Assembly: GCA_947179155.2 (NCBI GenBank)
Contig: OX359283.1
Location: 4,669,764-4,733,763, forward strand
Source: Hedera helix
Lineage: Eukaryota; Streptophyta; Magnoliopsida; Apiales; Araliaceae
Direction: 5' to 3'
Length of the DNA: 64,000 nucleotides
Of the stretch, positions 58,801-64,000 are shown in pieces. How positions within the stretch are numbered: position 1 is the first letter of the stretch; each line of letters opens with the position of its first letter. The translations under genes and the position numbers were made by a program. The notes under the pieces were generated by a model. That model ran no database searches, had not been told where the DNA came from, and saw only the letters and a program-made list of their open reading frames with translations.

Positions 58801-58821
58801 AGTCTTGTGTGCTATCTAGCC

Positions 58822-58871
58822 CTGAACTACGAAAGACCTGATCTCCTCTTCCTATAGGAGTACGTAGGCAG
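58822..58871 (+). other. Conserved CTGAACTACG / TACGTAGGCAG block, unit 2
   Basis: Same as 49708-49757. Confidence 0.6.
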
Positions 58872-59615
58872 CCACTTTGGCGCGGTCTAATCCTTGTAAA
58901 AATGTATATAACCCTTCGATAGTTTTGCAATTAACGATCAATACAACATGTTCTCCTGTCAACCCATCGGAGTGCATTTCCTACCTGATCAAAGGCAAAT
59001 GATTCTTGGGTTCCCAGCATCTCATCAGCCCACCTGTCAAAGACACCACGAAGTAATGGCCTTGACAACAATCAAGACTGGGGCAATTTTGAAATCGATG
59101 GCGACTCGACACTGGGGCATTCATCAGCCATCCATGGAAAGGTAGTGCACAATTCAACATCTATGGTACGATCTCGTCAGCGTACAATAAAATAGTCAGA
59201 GCTGTACGATCAATTGGTCCTTTCCAGTCAGAGCTCTTTCAGAATACAAGGACCCACAGGTAAGATACAACTCATCTCAGTTATCTATTTCTTTCCTGTC
59301 TTCATGTACATATATTATGACTGTACATAGTTTAACTCTAACATTACTTTTGGAAAGAGAAAAGTTTTATTTGACTTGTTAGGAATCGAATTAATTCTGA
59401 CAAGCATCAGTGGAGTAGACTCATGAGTATGATTAGACGATTAAAACTGTCCAACAAAGACCTGATTTCGAAGTGTCGTTCGGAGCAGAATTCACCTCAT
59501 AGGCAAGTTAGCACTTTGCGTTTGCGCCAACTTTCAGATGTGGGGTATAAAGCTATGACGATAATGATGACAGTTGATGCAGAGTCGAAAGGTAAATAAA
59601 AGATAATATGATGTC

Positions 59616-60102
59616 TCGAATCGTGGCCTGAGTTATTCGAGTAATTAAGCCTGAAGGGTGTCTTTACACCTGGCGCCCTAAAGTCGTCTGGTTTGGGAGT
59701 CGCCGGCCCAACACTCGTTACATGGGTAACTCAGAGCCTAAGAAAACGAGCATTACAGCTGCAGAGACCTGAGCAGATTCGAATCGTGGCATGGGTTATT
59801 CGAGTAATTAAGCCTGAAAGGTGTCTCTACACCTGGTGCCCTAAAGTCGTCCGATTTGGGAGTCACCGGCCCAACGCTCGCTACATGGGTAACTCAAGCC
59901 TAAGAAAACGAATCTTGCACAGGGTCATACGAGAAATAAATGCAATAAACCACCTAACTTGTATCGAAGCGTGGCCTTTGTTACTCGAGCAAGTAAACCC
60001 GAAGGGGTGTCTGTACACCTAATGCCCTAAAGCCATCTGGTTTGGGAATCATTGGTCCAAAACTCGTTAAATGGGTAACTCTGAATAGCCTAAGAAAACG
60101 AG
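59616..60102 (+). repeat. Three 135-bp units, unit 2
   Basis: Copy of 50502-50988 at an offset of 9,114 bp. Confidence 0.8.
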
Positions 60103-60404
60103 ACAAGTTAAGTGGACACGAAAAGAGGAAATGCAGAATCAAAAAAAAAAAAAAAAAAAAAAGAAAAGAAAAAATGTTCAATCAGAGAAAGAAGAGGCTC
60201 ATCTAAAGTCATGGAAAAGAAACCCATATCGAAGGATGCATCGCACAGTGCACTTGCCATATGACGTTGATTCCGTGAATAACGATAACGAGAATGAAGC
60301 CGGAATACCTTTGATAAAGGAAGGTAGTTTTTGAATTTAATCATACTCACGTATATTGACCATGAATGCTTAAATGTTTTATTACGATTTCATAACTCGT
60401 CGGG

Positions 60405-60440
<36 letters not shown>

Positions 60441-61801
60441 AGAAGATATCCATCTCAATATCAAGTTTCTTTTACGATAAGACGAAAACATCACAGACAC
60501 GAGCCAAATTGCATAATCAAGAGCATTCCATTTTATCTGCTCTACTGTTGAGATGTTTAGTAATATCGAAGTTAACCCCGCCGACCCGAACGGTCGAGCA
60601 TTTAGCGTTTGTTACTTGTGCAGGATATGAATCGATGTGGGTAACTCGGCATGACCAACGAAATGACTTCCCAGACGAATCCTCGACAAGAACATGAGTA
60701 GAGGATGGGGCATCTTAAAGATCATGGGAATGAAAGGAGCACCGGTCCATATCGGACTCCTCATCAACGAACCTTTCCCCGCGACCATCAATGGATTTGG
60801 ACGAACTCAACCTGATGCATGCTGACATTTCCTCGATCTTCAAGCGAGCATATGCAATAGCAATACAATTTCGGACGTCAGAGCTGATCGATAAAAAAGG
60901 GGCGAGGAAGGGCAACATGGCCGTCGGTCATGGCAAAAAGCCGAATGGACTGCCTCAATCAGATGAAAGTCAAGAACTATTAATGCATACGTCCAAATGA
61001 CAAGAGGACCACCTAGATATCAGCCCAGAATCTAGGCATAATTCTCCAGCATTAGAAGAAGTCCCTGCACCCCAAATTCAAAGACATGACGATCTGTGAG
61101 CAGGATGAGGAGCCCTGGACAAGTCGATTGGGCATTCAAAACGACGGATACAATTCCCCAACAGAAAAATGATCAGGGGCATGCGATTCAAACGAACAAA
61201 CCTTGAAGTCCAGAAACTGTGCTCCCAAATAAGGCATGGCACAACTGAGTAGTCAAAAAGAACGACACGTGAAAAATTGTATCATTTGACTAAACAGGGG
61301 TCATTTCCTTCCCTGCATATCTATTGATCCAAGCATAACATCCGGGCATCCATGTATATATATCAAAATAAAAATGTGCATGAAAAGAAAATCACAGGTA
61401 CGAGACTGTCGGCGACACGAATACCGGTGCCATTCATCGGAGGGACATGGAAGCGGGAAACTTGCACGTTCCAATGCGCCCAGAATCTATAGAACATAAA
61501 GGAATTGCAAAACGACTGTCTGAAGCACCTTCAGCTAATCAACAAGGATGATAGGTCAAAGGCAACGGCTGTCAAGAGAGATTTACAAGGACGAACCCCA
61601 AGAATGACAAGTCAAACCAAAAGAAGTGGCTGGCAAAAGCGATTTACGAGGACGAATCCCAGGGAGGCCCCACAAACTAATCAGGTACGCTTTCCTTTTA
61701 AATTTCCTCTAGAATTATTGCATTTTTATGATGTACAATACGATGCGAGTCCATTTAGGATAGTACATAGTGATTCCGGAGATGAGACCCGACAATTACA
61801 A

Positions 61802-62089
61802 AAACGACCAGTCAGATACGATACCTGACCAAACCAAAAACGACCAGTCAGATACGATACCTGACCAAACCAAAAATGACCAGTCAGATACAAAAACTGA
61901 TCGTCCAAACATGACCAGTCAGTTACAAAAACTGACCGTCCAAACATGACCCGTCAGTCAAAGGATACTGACCGTCCAAACATGACTCGTCAGTCAAAAG
62001 AACTGACCGTCCAAGAATGACCTGTCAAGGATACATGACCGTCCAAAAAATGACCCGTCAGTGCAAATTCCTGACCGTCCAAAAACGAA
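61802..62089 (+). repeat. 36-bp minisatellite, unit 2
   Basis: Copy of 52688-52975 with the same order of variants, so the units were duplicated as a block. Confidence 0.8.
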
Positions 62090-62158
62090 CCGTTGGGAAA
62101 AGATCCGACGATGACAATGCGGTAACCGTTGGGGAAAGATCCGACGATGACCAAAACA

Positions 62159-62279
62159 ATGCGATGTGCGATGCGATGCGATGCGATGTGCAATGCGATG
62201 ATATGCGATGTGCGATGCGATGCGATGCGACGAGCGATGCGATGCGATGCGATGTGCGATGCGATGCGATATGCGATAC
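62159..62279 (+). repeat. (GCGAT)n microsatellite, unit 2
   Basis: Copy of 53045-53165. Confidence 0.85.
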
Positions 62280-62598
62280 ATCATATGAGAAGCAGTGCGA
62301 TATGTGATTTCATATGCGATGTAATGCGATTTTGATTTAGTATGATAAGCGATTTGATATTTAAATATGCAATATGCGTTAAGCAAGAGAAAAATAGTTT
62401 TGGCGAATATGCGATGCGAGTCCATTTGAGGCAGTAACCGGTAATATTAGTGTTGCATCATTAACCTGTATATGTTGCATCAATGATATATATGTTGCAT
62501 CATTAAAATATGTGCTGCCATCATCATGCATTGGGTGCCTACTTCTTTATCATGTTCATTTCATATGACATTACATAAACATGATAAAGAGGGGCAGC

Positions 62599-64000
62599 TG
62601 TAGACACCCAAATTTTGCACTTTTGCACTAACCCTGACAGGAGGGCAGAATCGTCATTTGACCCGATGAGCGAAAAGGAAGGTGGACCCCAACATCAAGC
62701 CACCCCAGCGATTTACGGTCAAAGCCGCCACAACGGACAACGAACATCCGGTCACTTGAGGCAAGGCGAACAGTTGATCCAGAAAAACCTGAGCCGACCA
62801 CAAAAGACGACTGATGGCCACTCCGCTTACGATGTTCGGGGGTCTCGCTCCCCGGTGAGCGAGCGGCTGCCCAGCTCGCCGGTGAGCTGGCGGGGGCGGA
62901 AAGGGGGCAGCGCCCCCTGGAAGCCAAGCACAAAGAGCAATTTATACATTAGGTAACCGCCTCTCGAAATAATACCGCAGAAATTGGCGAATTAAGACCG
63001 CGCGGCACGGAAATCGAGAAAAGCAAGCCGGACAGCCGCGGATGCACCTGCGGCCACCGACAAAGGGGCAGGTTCGCGGCTCGAGGGTGGCACACGACAG
63101 CCGAGGTTCGGCGCGGGCGGCCAGCGAAGTCAGCCGCAGATGCACCTGCGGCCAGCCGCAGTTGCACCTGCGGCTGCCTTCGGAACTCTATTAAGCATCC
63201 AGATCTGCGTCCGAGAAAAAAAGAGAAGAAAAAGAAAGAAAATAGAGAGAGAGAATGGCGAGAAGGAGAGAGAGAAACCCACGGGTTTGAGAGAAAAAGG
63301 GAGGATTCTTCATCTTTTGTTCAATCTTCACTTTATATTGTAGCCTATGTTGATTTCCAAGTGTTAAGGCTTCCATTTCATCGTTTGAAACGTGAGAAAA
63401 TCTGAATTTATTGCGTTGTCGGTTTTAATCTAGTTAGATCTAGTTTTCATTTCATCTTATTGTTTAAGTTGTTATATATATAATATTTGTGCATTTGTTG
63501 GGTGGATCTACTGTTAGATCCGAAAATATTTGGTGCATTGCTATTTAATATAGTTTGATTTTGTATATGTTGAAGTTAGATCCGATGTAGTCGATATATG
63601 TTTGGATCTATGGATTAGGGATGGTTAGGGAGGATTTATTGCGGATGAAATCTCCTCCTAACCTCCCGATGATATCCTTGTAGTTTATTTCTAGCATTTA
63701 CGCATGTAGCGATGGCGATGCATTTGTATTGTAAATATGTAATTTTCGGGCCTTAAAGCGATGTCGGATCGAAAATCGGGTTTAAGGCCCCGTAATAATG
63801 AAATGTGCGATTGTGGGCGTTTGGGGTTATTCGGATGGCTTACATGCCCGTGAATAGCCGCAACGTTATTTTGATGCTTGGTTTTCCCTTTTGACACGAG
63901 AAAACGATTTTGGAATGAAATGATAAAGATTTTTATAAAATCAAGCAAATTAGGATATTAGATCCACGAGGATTAAAATTAAGAGTTTTGGCGAACTTAA
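62599..64000 (+). repeat. LTR 3 of the array, cut by the window end
   Basis: The first 1,402 bp are present. It has the 11-bp stretch and the other variants shared with LTR 2. Near 63981-63991 it differs from LTR 2 (AGAG and GGCG versus AAAG and GACG). Confidence 0.92.

Larger units (their letters stand above)
44370..64000 (+). mobile_element. Tandem array of a Tat/Ogre-like non-autonomous Ty3 element, 9.11-kb period
   Basis: LTRs start at 44370, 53485 and 62599 (spacings 9,115 and 9,114 bp), with one interior between each pair. Each unit has, in order, LTR, primer site TGGCGACTCTGCTGGGGA, leader, 703-codon gag, A-rich tract, structured non-coding repeats, purine tract. No pol domain is visible in the 4 kb after gag. 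The primer site and Gag type point to the Tat/Ogre branch. The third LTR is cut by the window end. Shared LTRs without flanking host DNA suggest recombination between LTRs rather than separate insertions. Confidence 0.88.

Overview
This is nuclear DNA of a flowering plant, most likely a eudicot; the species cannot be named from sequence. Almost everything is transposable-element DNA: LTR retrotransposons with plant tRNA primer sites, hAT, Mutator-like and PIF/Harbinger-like DNA transposons, and a LINE scrap. The only intact host gene I can support is a single-exon mTERF-family gene (42897-44045, minus).

Region 1 (1-26345) is a five-level nest of insertions. A LINE relic (26037-26345) was hit by a small Copia element (LTR 25455-26036). 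That was hit by an Athila-like Ty3 element (LTR 24213-25306; gag and protease relics on the minus strand). That was hit by a large non-autonomous LTR element (1243-21895, 3,078-bp LTRs, TSD GGATT). One LTR of this last element was hit by a plus-strand Copia element (1302-10487, 1,835-bp LTRs, TSD TTAAA). The two youngest elements have nearly identical LTRs but no working polymerase genes, so both were probably moved in trans.

The large non-autonomous element (LARD-like) holds the most unusual signal of the window. The 9-mer CTCTACGAT and its complement recur far above chance in its LTRs and leader, often as inverted pairs that make perfect 8-11 bp stems. The element also keeps one 805-codon reading frame broken only by two TAA codons.

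Region 2 (26346-42896) is AT-rich ground with many smaller elements: a PIF/Harbinger-like relic with a Myb/SANT-like ORF, a 264-bp Mutator-type MITE with a 10-bp TSD and a paralogous empty site 8 kb away, a 2.2-kb element with long terminal inverted repeats, a hAT relic inside another hAT relic, and a 2.7-kb LTR element with TSD GTTGC.

Region 3 (42897-44369) holds the mTERF gene and a Copia LTR scrap.

Region 4 (44370-64000) is a tandem array, LTR-internal-LTR-internal-LTR, of a Tat/Ogre-like Ty3 element with a 9.11-kb period. Each unit encodes an intact 703-residue Gag with a duplicated CHHC module but no protease, reverse transcriptase or integrase. The rest of each unit is packed with short-stem hairpins and tandem repeats. 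The array fits unequal recombination between the LTRs of one element.
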